Positions 13,101 through 29,791 of a DNA stretch of 64,000 bases are shown here, piece by piece; position 1 is the stretch's first letter, and every line of letters starts with the position of its first letter. The stretch covers positions 62,001-126,000 of the forward strand of contig NZ_JAMPKY010000002.1 in NCBI RefSeq assembly GCF_039962255.1. Direction: 5' to 3'. The translations under genes and the position numbers were made by a program. The stretch is from Leptolyngbya subtilissima AS-A7 (GTDB taxonomy: Bacteria; Cyanobacteriota; Cyanobacteriia; Phormidesmidales; Phormidesmidaceae). A model generated the notes under the pieces. It made no database searches. It was not told the origin of the DNA and saw only the letters and a list, made by a program, of their open reading frames with translations.

Positions 13101-13850
13101 ATGGCGCTCAATATGCTAATGATTCATCCCTTAGTCCTGGCAAAGCTAGAGGTTGGCCAGCATTTGTACTGGCAGCTCGGCGGCCTTAAACTCCACGGCC
13201 AGGTCTTTTTGACCTCCTGGTTTGTGATTGGCGCTCTGCTGTTGGTTTCATTTTTGGCCACCCGCAACATTCAGCGGGTACCTTCCGGCCTCCAGAACTT
13301 CATGGAGTACGCTCTAGAGTTTATCCGCGACCTAGCCAAAAACCAGATTGGCGAAAAAGAGTACCGGCCCTGGGTTCCCTTTGTGGGCACGCTGTTCCTG
13401 TTTATCTTTGTCTCCAATTGGTCGGGGGCGCTGATTCCTTGGAAGTTAATTCATCTGCCGTCGGGTGAGTTAGCTGCTCCAACTAACGACATCAATACCA
13501 CCGTGGCCCTGGCGCTGTTGACGTCCTTAGCTTACTTTTATGCCGGGTTTAGCAATCGCGGGCTGGGGTATTTTGCCAAGTACATCGAACCCACTCCCAT
13601 TCTGCTGCCCATCAATATTTTGGAAGATTTCACCAAGCCCCTCTCCCTAAGTTTCCGTCTGTTTGGAAACATCCTTGCTGATGAGCTGGTGGTCGCTGTG
13701 CTGGTCTTGCTGGTGCCTCTCTTCGTGCCGCTACCAGTGATGGTCTTAGGTTTGTTTACCAGTGCCATTCAGGCGCTGATCTTTGCAACCCTAGCAGCGG
13801 CCTACATCGGCGAGGCGATCGAGGGGCATGGTGGTGAAGAGCATGGATGA
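13101..13850 (+). CDS. atpB: ATP synthase F0 subunit a (AtpB)
   Basis: Membrane subunit that forms the two proton half-channels against the c-ring. It is 249 residues with five or six helices. The essential arginine is in the [17 protein letters not shown] helix, and the C-terminal helix [20 protein letters not shown] is conserved. TAAGGAGAAG lies about 20 bases upstream. In cyanobacteria this name denotes subunit a; the catalytic beta subunit gene is not in this window. Confidence 0.97.
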   Translation: MALNMLMIHPLVLAKLEVGQHLYWQLGGLKLHGQVFLTSWFVIGALLLVSFLATRNIQRVPSGLQNFMEYALEFIRDLAKNQIGEKEYRPWVPFVGTLFLFIFVSNWSGALIPWKLIHLPSGELAAPTNDINTTVALALLTSLAYFYAGFSNRGLGYFAKYIEPTPILLPINILEDFTKPLSLSFRLFGNILADELVVAVLVLLVPLFVPLPVMVLGLFTSAIQALIFATLAAAYIGEAIEGHGGEEHG

Positions 13851-13978
13851 CCCTCAGTGATTTCCTCTTGAGGGCATTCAGTTTGATATTGGCTGGTAGG
13901 GCAGGTGCTGCCAGCCGACGTGGTCTTAGGGCCGCAGTATAAGAAACGCCTATCGAGCGTTGTCTACGACCTGTTTAA

Positions 13979-14257
<279 letters not shown>

Positions 14258-14372
14258 ATTCGAAACGTTGGGCAGGGATAAGGTTCAATACTTTTCCCTG
14301 CCTGTCGAAGTTCAAATTCGCGATGTCACCTTGTAGTGCTGGCCCTGGGCCGAGTGAAAGGGCATATCCACA

Positions 14373-14864
14373 ATGATGAATTTTGTTTGGTTACTGGCGG
14401 TTGAAACCGCCGAGGCAGTTGAGGAAGGCGGTGGTCTTTTTGACCTGGATGCTACTCTGCCGCTGATGGCCGTACAGTTTGTGCTGCTAGCGGTAGCGCT
14501 CAACATATTGTTTTACAAGCCCCTGGGCAAAGTCTTAGACGAGCGCGACGGTTACATTAGTTCCAACCAGGTTGATGCGGCAGAGCGTTTGGCCAAAGCT
14601 GAGCAAATTGCCAAACAGTATCAGCAAGAACTGGCCGAAACCCGCCGCCAAGCCCAAGCGGTGATTGCCGAAGCCCAGGAAGAAGCGCAAAAGATTGCGG
14701 CTCAAACCGTTGCTACGGCTCAGCAAGAGGCCCAAGCCCAGCGAGAGCAGGTGCAGCGGGAACTAGATGAGCAGAAGAATCAGGCCATGGCTACCCTGGA
14801 GCAACAGGTAGATGGGCTGAGCCAACAGATTTTGGACAAGCTGCTGGGTTCTTTGGCGGCCTAA
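14373..14864 (+). CDS. atpF2: ATP synthase F0 subunit b' (AtpF2/AtpG)
   Basis: Second peripheral-stalk subunit, found in photosynthetic bacteria and chloroplasts, which pairs with b to form a heterodimeric stator. It is 163 residues: a short acidic N-terminus, one membrane helix ([18 protein letters not shown]), then a long Ala/Gln/Glu-rich coiled coil to the C-terminus. Two adjacent ATG codons (14373, 14376) are possible starts. It lies between the c and b genes as usual in cyanobacteria. Confidence 0.95.
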   Translation: MMNFVWLLAVETAEAVEEGGGLFDLDATLPLMAVQFVLLAVALNILFYKPLGKVLDERDGYISSNQVDAAERLAKAEQIAKQYQQELAETRRQAQAVIAEAQEEAQKIAAQTVATAQQEAQAQREQVQRELDEQKNQAMATLEQQVDGLSQQILDKLLGSLAA

Positions 14865-14930
14865 GCTATCGGTGATGACGGGGTGATTTAACCCCTGGAA
14901 TTGCCCGCATCGTTGACGGAAAGTAGGGAT

Positions 14931-15452
14931 ATGACTATTGGTTGGTTATTAGCGGCGGAAGAAGGTGGGTTTGGTGTGGATTTCAACATCCTAGAAACCA
15001 ACCTAATTAATCTGGTCATTATCATTGGCGTGCTGTATTACTTTGGCGGCAAGTTTCTAGGGAAGACCCTATCAACTCGCCAATCGGCTATTACTACGGC
15101 GATCGCAGAGGCTGAGCAGCGCAAGAAGGAAGCCGCTGCCGCTTTGGCAGAGCAGCAGCAAAAGCTGGCTCAGGCTCAGTCAGAAGCCAAGAAAATTTTG
15201 ACCGAGGCTCAAACCTCGGCGGAGCGAACTCGAGAGGCCATTTTGGCTCAGTCTCAAACCGATGTAGAACGGATGCGGGCTACCGCCGCCCAAGATCTAA
15301 CCTCCCAAGAGGCGCGGGTGATGCGAGAGCTACAGCAGCGGATTGCGGCCCTGGCGATCGAGCGCAGTGAAGCCGCTCTACCCGGTCAGTTAAATGACGA
15401 CTTGCAGCGGCGACTGGTCGATTCCAGCATTGCCCTGCTTCAAGGAGAATAG
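14931..15452 (+). CDS. atpF: ATP synthase F0 subunit b (AtpF)
   Basis: Peripheral-stalk subunit linking F0 to F1. I chose ATG 14931 (MTIGWLLAAEEGGFG), preceded by GTAGGGAT; the frame is open to a TTG at 14901, but that start is less likely. The 173 residues show one membrane helix (NLVIIIGVLYYFGGKFLG), then a long coiled coil rich in Ala, Gln and Glu. It ends two bases before atpH, suggesting translational coupling. Confidence 0.96.
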   Translation: MTIGWLLAAEEGGFGVDFNILETNLINLVIIIGVLYYFGGKFLGKTLSTRQSAITTAIAEAEQRKKEAAAALAEQQQKLAQAQSEAKKILTEAQTSAERTREAILAQSQTDVERMRATAAQDLTSQEARVMRELQQRIAALAIERSEAALPGQLNDDLQRRLVDSSIALLQGE

Positions 15453-15454
15453 CT

Positions 15455-17603
<2,149 letters not shown>

Positions 17604-17672
17604 CCTCCTGTTCTAGCCGGGGTGTTGCATGAGCCAACGCCCCGGCTCTCGACGACCCCTTAGGGATCCACT

Positions 17673-18623
17673 ATGCCTAACTTAAAAGCGATTCGAGACC
17701 GCATTAAGTCTGTAAAAAATACCCGTAAGATTACCGAGGCTATGCGCCTAGTGGCGGCCGCTAAGGTACGCCGTGCCCAGGAGCAGGTGATTGCTACCCG
17801 CCCCTTCGCCGATCGCTTAGCTCAGGTGCTCTACGGTCTGCAAAGCCGTCTCAGATTCGAAGAGACCGACCTGCCGCTGCTAAAGCAGCGTGAGGTGAAG
17901 ACAGTGGCGCTGCTAGTGATCTCCGGCGATCGCGGCCTTTGCGGCGGCTACAACACCAACGTCATTCGCAAGGCTGAGATTCGAGCTCAGGAACTGGCTG
18001 CTGAAGGCTTAAACTACCGCTTTATTTTGGTGGGGCGCAAGGCCAGCCAGTACTTTAAGCGTCGCGACCAGCCTATTGAAGCCAGCTTCACTGGCCTAGA
18101 GCAAATTCCCATCGCGTCCGAAGCCTCGACCATTGCTGACGAGCTGCTGTCGCTGTTTCTGTCCGACGAAGTTGATCGGGTTGAGCTGGTTTACACCCGC
18201 TTTGTGTCGCTGGTCAGCTCTCGTCCGGTAATTCAAACCCTGCTGCCCCTAGACCCCCAAGGGCTAGAGGTACCTGACGACGAGATTTTCCGGCTCACCA
18301 CGAAAGGTGGTGTCTTTAAGGTAGAGCGGGAGAGAATGGCAGGGCCAGCTCCGGCGGAGTTTCCCCAGGACATGATCTTCGAACAAGATCCAGTGCAAAT
18401 TCTGGATGCGCTGCTGCCGCTGTACTTGAATAACCAGATCCTGCGAGCGCTGCAGGAGTCCGCTGCTAGCGAACTAGCGGCCCGGATGACCGCTATGAAC
18501 AACGCCAGCGACAACGCCAAGGAGTTGGCTAAGACTCTGAACCTGACCTACAACAAGGCCCGTCAGGCCGCCATTACCCAGGAAATTCTTGAAGTAGTTG
18601 CTGGGGCTAACTCCCTCAACTAA
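17673..18623 (+). CDS. atpG: ATP synthase F1 subunit gamma (AtpG, also called AtpC)
   Basis: Central rotor shaft of F1. It is 316 residues, with the family N-terminus ([20 protein letters not shown]) and C-terminal helix ([11 protein letters not shown]...[12 protein letters not shown]). The protein carries the extra middle segment of about 30 residues typical of cyanobacterial and plastid gamma (around 195-235), but I see no pair of regulatory cysteines there, so it should lack thioredoxin control as in other cyanobacteria. It is the last gene of this operon; beta and epsilon are normally encoded elsewhere. Confidence 0.98.
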   Translation: MPNLKAIRDRIKSVKNTRKITEAMRLVAAAKVRRAQEQVIATRPFADRLAQVLYGLQSRLRFEETDLPLLKQREVKTVALLVISGDRGLCGGYNTNVIRKAEIRAQELAAEGLNYRFILVGRKASQYFKRRDQPIEASFTGLEQIPIASEASTIADELLSLFLSDEVDRVELVYTRFVSLVSSRPVIQTLLPLDPQGLEVPDDEIFRLTTKGGVFKVERERMAGPAPAEFPQDMIFEQDPVQILDALLPLYLNNQILRALQESAASELAARMTAMNNASDNAKELAKTLNLTYNKARQAAITQEILEVVAGANSLN

Positions 18624-18650
18624 GTCAGTAAAACCTACATTCACGATCCT

Positions 18651-18681
18651 AGGCCCCTCACAATTGTGAGGGGCCTTTTTT
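18651..18681 (+). terminator. Rho-independent terminator of the ATP synthase operon
   Basis: A perfect 26-bp palindrome (18651-18676, centre CACAATTGTG, ends AGGCCCC/GGGGCCT) is followed directly by a run of six T (18676-18681), 27 bases after the atpG stop. Only the plus-strand side has a T run. Confidence 0.92.
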
Positions 18682-18753
18682 GTGCATCCGGGAGCTTTCG
18701 CCTCTGGCAATACTGCGTGAATACCTTCGCGCAGCCACCAAGGCAGAAATTTC

Positions 18754-19752
18754 CTAGCCGTGGCGCTTTTGGTGCCAAGCCCAGGCGTGGGTCAAGATGG
18801 TGTCAATGTCAACGTACTGTGGGTTCCAGCCTAAGATGCTGCGGGCGCGATCGCTGCTACCAACCAGCGCCGGTGGATCGCCAGGGCGACGTTCCACCTC
18901 GACCACCGGGATCGACTTACCAGTGATCCGCACAGCTGCATCGATCACCTCCCGCACCGAGAAACCGCTGCCGTTACCAAGATTGAAAACGGCGCTCTCA
19001 CCCCCCTTAAGCAAATACTCCAACCCCAGAATGTGTGCATCGGCCAGATCGCAGACGTGGATATAGTCGCGCACACAAGTGCCATCGGGGGTAGGGTAAT
19101 CGGTACCAAAAACGCTGATCGACTCTCGCTTACCCAAGGCAGTTTGCAGCACTAGGGGAATGAGGTGAGTTTCAGGGTTATGGTCTTCGCCCAGCAGGCC
19201 GTTGGGATGGGCACCAGCAGCATTGAAATAGCGAAACCGTACTGACTTGAAATCGTAAGCCTTGTCGTAGTCGGTCAGAATTCGCTCCACCATCAGCTTA
19301 GTCATGCCATAGGGATTGATGGGGTTTTGGGGATGGGTCTCGGTGATGGGCATCTCCTGAGGTACACCGTAGGTGGCACAGGTAGACGAGAACACAAAGG
19401 TTTTGACGCCTGCCTCCACCATGGCATCGAGCAGCGATAGAGTACCAACCACGTTGTTTTCGTAGTATTTGCTGGGATCGCTTACCGACTCTCCAACGTA
19501 GGCGTAGGCCGAGAAATGCATAACTGCACTGATGTCATAGCGGTTAAAGACATCCTTGAGCAGCGCCTTGTCTAGGGTACTGCCGACAATTAGCTCAGCC
19601 TTCAGAGCCGTCTCCACTAGGTCCCGATGGCCATAGACCAAGTTGTCTAGAATTAGCACTCTGTAGCCAGCCTGCTGAAGCGCCATGACCGCGTGGCTGC
19701 CAATGTAGCCAGCGCCTCCCGTAACCAAAATTGTTTTTAGATCAGTTGTCAT
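18754..19752 (-). CDS. galE: UDP-glucose 4-epimerase (GalE)
   Basis: Short-chain dehydrogenase/epimerase that interconverts UDP-glucose and UDP-galactose with tightly bound NAD, supplying sugars for glycolipids and polysaccharides. It is 332 residues. Visible features are the NAD site TGGAGYIGSHAV at residues 11-22, FSSTCATYG with the catalytic Ser/Thr near 125, and YGMTKLMVE with the catalytic Tyr and Lys near 148. RYFNAAGAHPNG and VRDYIHVCDLA are GalE signatures. It stands alone, convergent with the ATP synthase operon. Confidence 0.93.
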   Translation of the reverse strand: MTTDLKTILVTGGAGYIGSHAVMALQQAGYRVLILDNLVYGHRDLVETALKAELIVGSTLDKALLKDVFNRYDISAVMHFSAYAYVGESVSDPSKYYENNVVGTLSLLDAMVEAGVKTFVFSSTCATYGVPQEMPITETHPQNPINPYGMTKLMVERILTDYDKAYDFKSVRFRYFNAAGAHPNGLLGEDHNPETHLIPLVLQTALGKRESISVFGTDYPTPDGTCVRDYIHVCDLADAHILGLEYLLKGGESAVFNLGNGSGFSVREVIDAAVRITGKSIPVVEVERRPGDPPALVGSSDRARSILGWNPQYVDIDTILTHAWAWHQKRHG

Positions 19753-20161
19753 AGGAAATTTCTCTAGGTTGTTTGGTGCCGCTAGGGCATTAGCGTGTTG
19801 GGTGTCCCGGTGAGGTCATTCTAAAGCGTGGCCCAATGCCTGTCCTTAGCTCTAGGCTTGGGTCATTAACTTTTCATCTCCGCAGTTTGCTTCCTTATGA
19901 AAATTTGGGTCGTTGAATACAGGTACGAATCAAAACTGCAACGTCTCTCTTAAGGGCAAACAGCCATTTATCCCTTCATACGCATACTTCAATTCAGCAA
20001 CGTTAAAAACTCAGCTGAAGACGCTTGAAAAGCCCGCCCGTTAAGCAATTTTTAATCAAAGCTTACTAGCCACTTAGCCTTGCCATTAAGTGCTGCCGTG
20101 AGTAATAGCCGAAGATAACTCCGTAGCATTGGCTACCCGATGTGACCCCCAAGTGTTATCT
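19753..20161 (+). promoter_or_regulatory. Intergenic region between galE and the large phosphoesterase gene
   Basis: About 400 AT-richer bases that separate two divergent genes and therefore hold both promoters. The only structured signal I can support is the Pho-box-like tandem at 20040-20069. I could not place -10 or -35 elements with confidence. Confidence 0.45.
20040..20069 (+). promoter_or_regulatory. Candidate Pho box (three 8-mers at 11-bp period)
   Basis: GTTAAGCA (20040), TTTAATCA (20051) and CTTACTAG (20062) are spaced exactly 11 bases apart. The cyanobacterial PhoB-type consensus is PyTTAAPyPy(T/A) repeated with three-base spacers. By eye the middle copy matches 8 of 8, the first 6 of 8 and the last 5 of 8. 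The site is 93-122 bases upstream of a gene encoding phosphoester-cleaving domains, which is what a Pho regulon member would be. Confidence 0.5.
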
Positions 20162-25426
<5,265 letters not shown>

Positions 25427-25494
25427 AAGTCAGTAGCACTTAGTGTTAACAATTAGCTAACCGCTAATTGGTTGGTTAAGTAAATCTTGAAAGC

Positions 25495-25522
25495 AGCAGG
25501 CTCAGTTTTTGGGCCTGCTTTT
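25495..25522 (+). terminator. Terminator after the large phosphoesterase gene
   Basis: AGCAGGC (25495-25501) pairs with GCCTGCT (25513-25519), seven perfect pairs, followed by four T. It lies 69 bases after the stop codon. Another short hairpin, AATTAGC/GCTAATT, is just upstream at 25451-25469. Confidence 0.65.
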
Positions 25523-25981
25523 ATATGGCCATTACAACACGGTTCTGCACCCCACGTCAGCTAGATTAGGAAGATTTAGCCGAGGCACAACAGCTTCAAA
25601 ACTTAGCGATCGCAACAAATTATTACGCCATTATCAAGATATACACTGCAGGAGAAATATTTCTTCAATTTGGCCTATCTATCTTTAACTCAAGTCATTA
25701 GCTTTACCGCTAAGCAGCAAACTATGCTGGCGATCGCCCCATGTTTGGCAACCGCTTTTACACTTTTCCCAAACCTAAATTAGCGCTGGCAGATAGCCAC
25801 GGTTCCTCTTGAGTAGGCATTTCAAGCCAAAAACCACTCAAAGCTGTAGCTTCAACTACTAATTATTTCAACGCTTAGGCAAGCTCGCCCAAAAGATTCT
25901 GTTCTTGATAACTTACCTGAACAATGGGCAATATTTTGATAGAGAATAGAGCTTTGAGAATCCACTTTAAAAGCGCCATTG
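25523..25981 (+). other. Gene-free AT-richer stretch upstream of the GAF-GGDEF gene
   Basis: About 460 bases with no supported gene. I see HIP1-like cores near 25606 and 25730 and no convincing promoter hexamers, repeats or RNA. It presumably contains the promoter of the downstream diguanylate cyclase gene. Confidence 0.3.
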
Positions 25982-26944
25982 ATGACATTTATACCTAGTA
26001 TTGATGCTAGTCAACTGCTCGACTTTAATACCGCAGCCCTAGCCGTTTTAAACCATCTTCACGATCGGCTTGGATTTGACCTGTGGATGGTAACGCGCAC
26101 TGAGGGTGAAGACTGGATTGTCTTACAAGCCGACGACACAGGCTACGGCGTCAAAGCCGGAGACGTTTTTCGCTGGTCTGACTCCTTTTGCTCTCGCATG
26201 ATCAAAGGAGAAGGCCCTCGCATTGCCCCTTCTTCTGAGGCGGTAGTGGCCTACGCCGAAGCCCCCATTGGACAACAAGTCAAAATTGGAGCCTACGTGG
26301 GTGTACCACTGTTAAAGGAGGATGGCACCTTATTTGGCACCCTTTGCGCCATCGACCCGCTGCCTCAGCCCCAAGTCATTCAGCAGGAGCTGCCCTTAAT
26401 CGAGCTTTTGGCCCAGCTGCTCAGCCGCATTCTTCACGCCGATATAAAATCCGCAGAGCAGGCACGACTAGCCGAGCATTTGCAAACAGAAGCCTTGACC
26501 GATGGGCTCACTGGGCTCTACAACCGTCGCGGTTGGGACCAGCTTTTAGACAGCGAAGAAGAACGCTGCGCCATCTATGGTTACCCCGCCAGCATCATCG
26601 TCGTTGACATCAACGGCCTCCAAGCAATCAACGACAGCCAAGGCCACGCCGCTGGAGACCAGATTTTACAGCGCACTGGGGAGCTGCTTAAGCAAGTAAC
26701 CCGCAAACAGGATACCGTCGCCCGCACTGGTGGCGATGAATTTGCCATGCTCTGTGTGGAGTGTCCTTTAGTTGAGGGAGAACTGATTAGGCACCAACTC
26801 GAGAAAGCCCTAGGAGAAAGCCAGCTTCATGCCACGGTGGGAATTGCGGGCCGCCACCCTAGCCAAGGGCTGCGATGGGCTTGGGCCAATGCCGATCGCG
26901 CCATGTACAGCCGCAAGCCTGCTAGCCAACAAAAAAACCGTTAA
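25982..26944 (+). CDS. GAF-GGDEF diguanylate cyclase
   Basis: A 320-residue soluble protein predicted to make cyclic di-GMP. An N-terminal GAF sensor domain (about 10-150; FRWSDSFCSRM, GAYVGVPLLKEDGTLFGTLCAID) precedes a GGDEF domain (about 165-318). The active site GGDEF is intact, and RKQD lies exactly five residues before it, the inhibitory I-site, so product feedback is expected. I chose ATG 25982 over the adjacent TTG 25979. The GAF cysteine in DSFCSRM belongs to a common GAF-GGDEF subfamily and need not bind a bilin. It stands alone. Confidence 0.9.
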   Translation: MTFIPSIDASQLLDFNTAALAVLNHLHDRLGFDLWMVTRTEGEDWIVLQADDTGYGVKAGDVFRWSDSFCSRMIKGEGPRIAPSSEAVVAYAEAPIGQQVKIGAYVGVPLLKEDGTLFGTLCAIDPLPQPQVIQQELPLIELLAQLLSRILHADIKSAEQARLAEHLQTEALTDGLTGLYNRRGWDQLLDSEEERCAIYGYPASIIVVDINGLQAINDSQGHAAGDQILQRTGELLKQVTRKQDTVARTGGDEFAMLCVECPLVEGELIRHQLEKALGESQLHATVGIAGRHPSQGLRWAWANADRAMYSRKPASQQKNR

Positions 26945-27025
26945 CTACGTGATTAAAAGTGGTCACAGGCAGTTATAGTAATATTCAGCTGGTCACCACC
27001 GTTGGCCACAACAACACAAACCAGT

Positions 27026-27054
27026 TTGACAAGGGTACACCTGTTATCTATACT
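27026..27054 (+). promoter_or_regulatory. Consensus promoter of tRNA-Glu
   Basis: TTGACA (27026-27031) and TATACT (27049-27054) are separated by exactly 17 bases and sit 20 bases before the mature tRNA. This is an almost perfect sigma-70-type promoter, as expected for a stable RNA gene. Confidence 0.85.
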
Positions 27055-27073
27055 GGGGAGTGTTGAAAAATAG

Positions 27074-27146
27074 GCCCCCATCGTCTAGAGGCCTAGGACA
27101 CCTCCCTTTCACGGAGGCGACGGGGATTCGAATTCCCCTGGGGGTA
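27074..27146 (+). tRNA. trnE: tRNA-Glu (anticodon TTC)
   Basis: A 73-base cloverleaf: acceptor GCCCCCA pairs with TGGGGGT, the anticodon stem is CCTCC/GGAGG with loop CTTTCAC (anticodon TTC at 27108-27110), the T arm is GGGGATTCGAATTCCCC, and the discriminator is A. The terminal CCA is not encoded. In cyanobacteria glutamyl-tRNA serves protein synthesis and also supplies 5-aminolevulinate for chlorophyll, haem and bilins through glutamyl-tRNA reductase. Confidence 0.97.
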
Positions 27147-27166
27147 TAGCTTTAATAGCGCTAGAG

Positions 27167-27199
27167 CCTTGCAGTTTTTACTGCAAGGTTTTGTTTTTT
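27167..27199 (+). terminator. Terminator of tRNA-Glu
   Basis: CCTTGCAG (27167-27174) and CTGCAAGG (27181-27188) form eight perfect pairs with a six-base loop, followed by TTTTGTTTTTT. It is a strong intrinsic terminator 20 bases after the tRNA. Confidence 0.93.
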
Positions 27200-27296
27200 A
27201 CGGTATAGACCTGACTCTAGGTCAGGTGACAAGCTCTGTCACTTCCAGTACTGTAAGGATCACCCAACGGGTTCAACCTTTTGCAGAGGGGAATCT

Positions 27297-27692
27297 ATGA
27301 CCTTCATTACGCTACTAGCAACCGCTGTCGGCATTGTCTCGGCGATCGCGCTAATCGTCGTGGGATTAGTGGAGGCTCCTTGGCAGCTGCTGCTGTTTGG
27401 TCTCTTAGCCGCCCTCTATGGATTGCAGCGGCAAATTTTGGCCATTGAGTCAGTTACCGAGGTGGGCAGTGCCGTAGTGCCTACCAATGTGAGTGCCCAG
27501 AAAACTGCGACTTCGCCCCAGCCAAAGCAGGCAGAAGTAAGCATCACAGACAGTTCCTCAGCCTTAGCATCTGAGAGCAAGGAGCTTATTTATCGAGGCA
27601 TTCGATATAGTGCCAGTCAGCCCGAGAATCCGCCACCGCTGCCCGACGAGAAAATCGAGGGCATCTATCGAGGGCGACCTTGGAAGCGCTAG
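27297..27692 (+). CDS. Small membrane protein with C-terminal DUF4278
   Basis: 131 residues. The first 50 are hydrophobic (two closely spaced membrane segments, ITLLATAVGIVSAIALIVVG and APWQLLLFGLLAALYGL). A polar Ser/Gln-rich linker follows, and the C-terminus carries the YRG...Y...G.YRGRPW pattern of DUF4278, a short cyanobacterial motif of unknown function. GCAGAGGGG lies just before ATG 27297. It stands alone between the tRNA and the convergent VOC gene. Function unknown. Confidence 0.75.
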   Translation: MTFITLLATAVGIVSAIALIVVGLVEAPWQLLLFGLLAALYGLQRQILAIESVTEVGSAVVPTNVSAQKTATSPQPKQAEVSITDSSSALASESKELIYRGIRYSASQPENPPPLPDEKIEGIYRGRPWKR

Positions 27693-27725
27693 GCCTAGCA
27701 TCCATCAGCTGTAATAGTCTCCGCT

Positions 27726-28151
27726 TTACGACACCCCCGCTGGGGCAAAAATGCTTTCGTCTTGGGCAAAAGCCTTAAATTCTAAGGCGTTACCGCTGGG
27801 GTCAGTGATAAATAGCGTAAACTGCTCTCCGACCTCGCCCACAAACCGTTGATAGGGCTCGATTAAAAACTCTACCTGGGCTTGGCGCAGGCGGTCGGCC
27901 AAGGCGTGCCATTCAGCCGGGGTGAGAATAACGCCCCAGTGGCTAACCGGTACGTTGTGACCATCCACCGCATTAGTAGGCACGACGGATTGAGGCTCAG
28001 CTTGATGAGCCGTGATCTGGTGGCCAAACAGATTAAAGTCAATCCAGGTCGATGACGTGCGCCCTACCGAGCAGCCCAGCACGGTTTCATAGAAGTGACG
28101 TGTGCTGTTCAGGTCGTACACTGGAAACGCCACATGAAAGGGGCGAAGCAT
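27726..28151 (-). CDS. VOC (glyoxalase/dioxygenase) family protein
   Basis: 141 residues from ATG 28151, which has AGAGGA seven bases upstream; ATG 28157 and ATG 28217 are alternatives. It has two beta-alpha-beta-beta-beta modules: RPFHVAFPVYDLNSTRHFYETVLGC at the start, with HVAF bearing the first metal ligand, and FTLFITDPSGNALEFKAF at the end, with the Glu ligand. The family includes metal-dependent lyases and dioxygenases; the substrate cannot be told from sequence. Its start region overlaps that of divergent nagA, leaving no spacer. Confidence 0.82.
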   Translation of the reverse strand: MLRPFHVAFPVYDLNSTRHFYETVLGCSVGRTSSTWIDFNLFGHQITAHQAEPQSVVPTNAVDGHNVPVSHWGVILTPAEWHALADRLRQAQVEFLIEPYQRFVGEVGEQFTLFITDPSGNALEFKAFAQDESIFAPAGVS

Positions 28152-28155
28152 TGCC

Positions 28156-29415
28156 ATGTCCTCTAGGTTTACGACTGAGCCTAGCGTCAATAGTTCTAAG
28201 CCCGCTACAGGAGCCATCTACCCTCGCTATGCCCTTAACCACTGTACTCTCTACACCGGCCGGAGGGTGCTGCAAAACTACGCGTTGGTGATAGAGGGTA
28301 GCCGTATTTTAGACCTTGTACCTGAGGCCCAACTGCCGTCAGACTTACCTTATCTCGACGGTCAGGGCTGGGCAGTGGCCCCCGGCCTTATTGATCTACA
28401 GCTCAATGGCTGCGGCGGCGTGATGTTCAATGACGCCATCACCGCCGACACCCTTGAAACCATGCACCGCACCAACCTGCAGAGCGGCACTACGAGTTTT
28501 TTGCCCACATTAATCACAACTACTGACCAGGCGATGGACGACGCTATGGCCCTAGTAGCTCAGTACCGTCAGCAGCAGCCATATCAAGTCTTGGGGCTCC
28601 ATTTAGAAGGCCCCTATCTCAACTCCAAGCGAGGAGGAATTCACAGTCAAGCCCATATTCGCTCTGCCGATAGGGCCATGATCGATCGCATAGCCCAGGC
28701 TGGGCCAGAGGTGGTCAAGCTGGTCACGTTAGCCCCCGAAGTTGTCTCCCCAGAATACATTCGGCAGCTGGCTGAAGCAGGCATTTTGGTATCTGCCGGG
28801 CACTCTGAGGCTAGCTTTGAGGAGGCATTGGTCGGCTTTGAGGCTGGAGTTGGTATGGTCACGCACTTGTTTAATGCCATGTCTGGATGGCAAGGGCGTA
28901 GTCCTGGTCTGGTTGGGGCGGTGTTGAGCCAGGCCGATGTCTATGCCGGCGTCATTGTGGATGGACACCATGTTCACTATAGTTCTATCGACCTAGCGCA
29001 TCGGATCAAACAAGACCATCTGGTGCTCGTTACCGACGCCACACCCCCCGTAGGCACCACTCTAGAATCCTTCGTCATCGGCGGGCAGGAAGTGTTTTAT
29101 CGAGACGGCAAGTGCGTCTCTGCCGATGGCACCCTTGGGGGAGCAGCGCTGACACTGATAGACGCCATAGAGAACTGCGTGCGTCGAGTGGGCATTCCCC
29201 TGGCAGAATCCCTGCGGATGGCGACTCTATACCCAGCCCGAGCCATCGGAGTTGACCACAGTCTTGGGCTATTGTCTCCGGGCTACCAGGCCAACATAAC
29301 CCTATTTGACGCTGACACGTTCACCGTAAAAGGGGTAATTGATCAAGGCGTACTGGCTTGGTCTACAACAGACCTGGAAAAACAGTCAGAACCCTTAGAT
29401 GTGAGGACGAGGTAG
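28156..29415 (+). CDS. nagA: N-acetylglucosamine-6-phosphate deacetylase (NagA)
   Basis: Amidohydrolase that removes acetate from GlcNAc-6-phosphate during amino-sugar and cell-wall recycling. The 419 residues show PGLIDLQLNGCGGVMFND near 75-92, the metal-ligand Glu in LGLHLEGPYLNSKRGG near 150, metal-ligand histidines in VSAGHSEAS and VTHLFNAMSG, and the catalytic Asp in LVTDATPP. ATG 28156 is the only ATG before the conserved core. The 3' end overlaps the end of the convergent small gene by 21 bases. I see no nagB nearby. Confidence 0.92.
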   Translation: MSSRFTTEPSVNSSKPATGAIYPRYALNHCTLYTGRRVLQNYALVIEGSRILDLVPEAQLPSDLPYLDGQGWAVAPGLIDLQLNGCGGVMFNDAITADTLETMHRTNLQSGTTSFLPTLITTTDQAMDDAMALVAQYRQQQPYQVLGLHLEGPYLNSKRGGIHSQAHIRSADRAMIDRIAQAGPEVVKLVTLAPEVVSPEYIRQLAEAGILVSAGHSEASFEEALVGFEAGVGMVTHLFNAMSGWQGRSPGLVGAVLSQADVYAGVIVDGHHVHYSSIDLAHRIKQDHLVLVTDATPPVGTTLESFVIGGQEVFYRDGKCVSADGTLGGAALTLIDAIENCVRRVGIPLAESLRMATLYPARAIGVDHSLGLLSPGYQANITLFDADTFTVKGVIDQGVLAWSTTDLEKQSEPLDVRTR

Positions 29416-29691
29416 GCCTGCCACTCGCTGCTGAAGCAATTGAGCGGCCATTTTCTGGCTGCGCAAGCTAATCCACAGGCTGCACTGGTCCTCGGCAACA
29501 GACACCAACGCCCCAGCTCGCTGCTCTGAAAATTTACAGGCTAGGTGATATAGCCTTGTACGTTTGTCGGCTTCGACAGTTAAGGCCCGATAGTACAGTT
29601 CATTGTAGTGATGGGTGCCATCCTGCAGGGCACCGTTAAACCAAAACTTAAATACCTGAACTCGATTTTCGGGCAAAACCTTTGGCAGCAT
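29395..29691 (-). CDS. Conserved-looking small protein of unknown function
   Basis: 98 residues from ATG 29691 (MLPKVLPENRVQVFKFWFNG); ATG 29721 would add ten. It is soluble, with no signal peptide, and rich in aromatic residues (HHYNELYYRALTVEA). I do not recognise a named domain, although the composition looks like a real protein. It ends within the last 21 bases of nagA on the opposite strand. The next gene on the same strand is the degenerate receiver gene about 70 bases upstream of it. Confidence 0.55.
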   Translation of the reverse strand: MLPKVLPENRVQVFKFWFNGALQDGTHHYNELYYRALTVEADKRTRLYHLACKFSEQRAGALVSVAEDQCSLWISLRSQKMAAQLLQQRVAGLPRPHI

Positions 29692-29791
29692 TGAAGCTCT
29701 CTCTTGACCTAGTTTCAGCATACCCAGTTGGTCTAGGGAATACTGAAACTAGGCAGATGTAAGGGTGTGGCTTGGAGTATGGCAACTTGCT

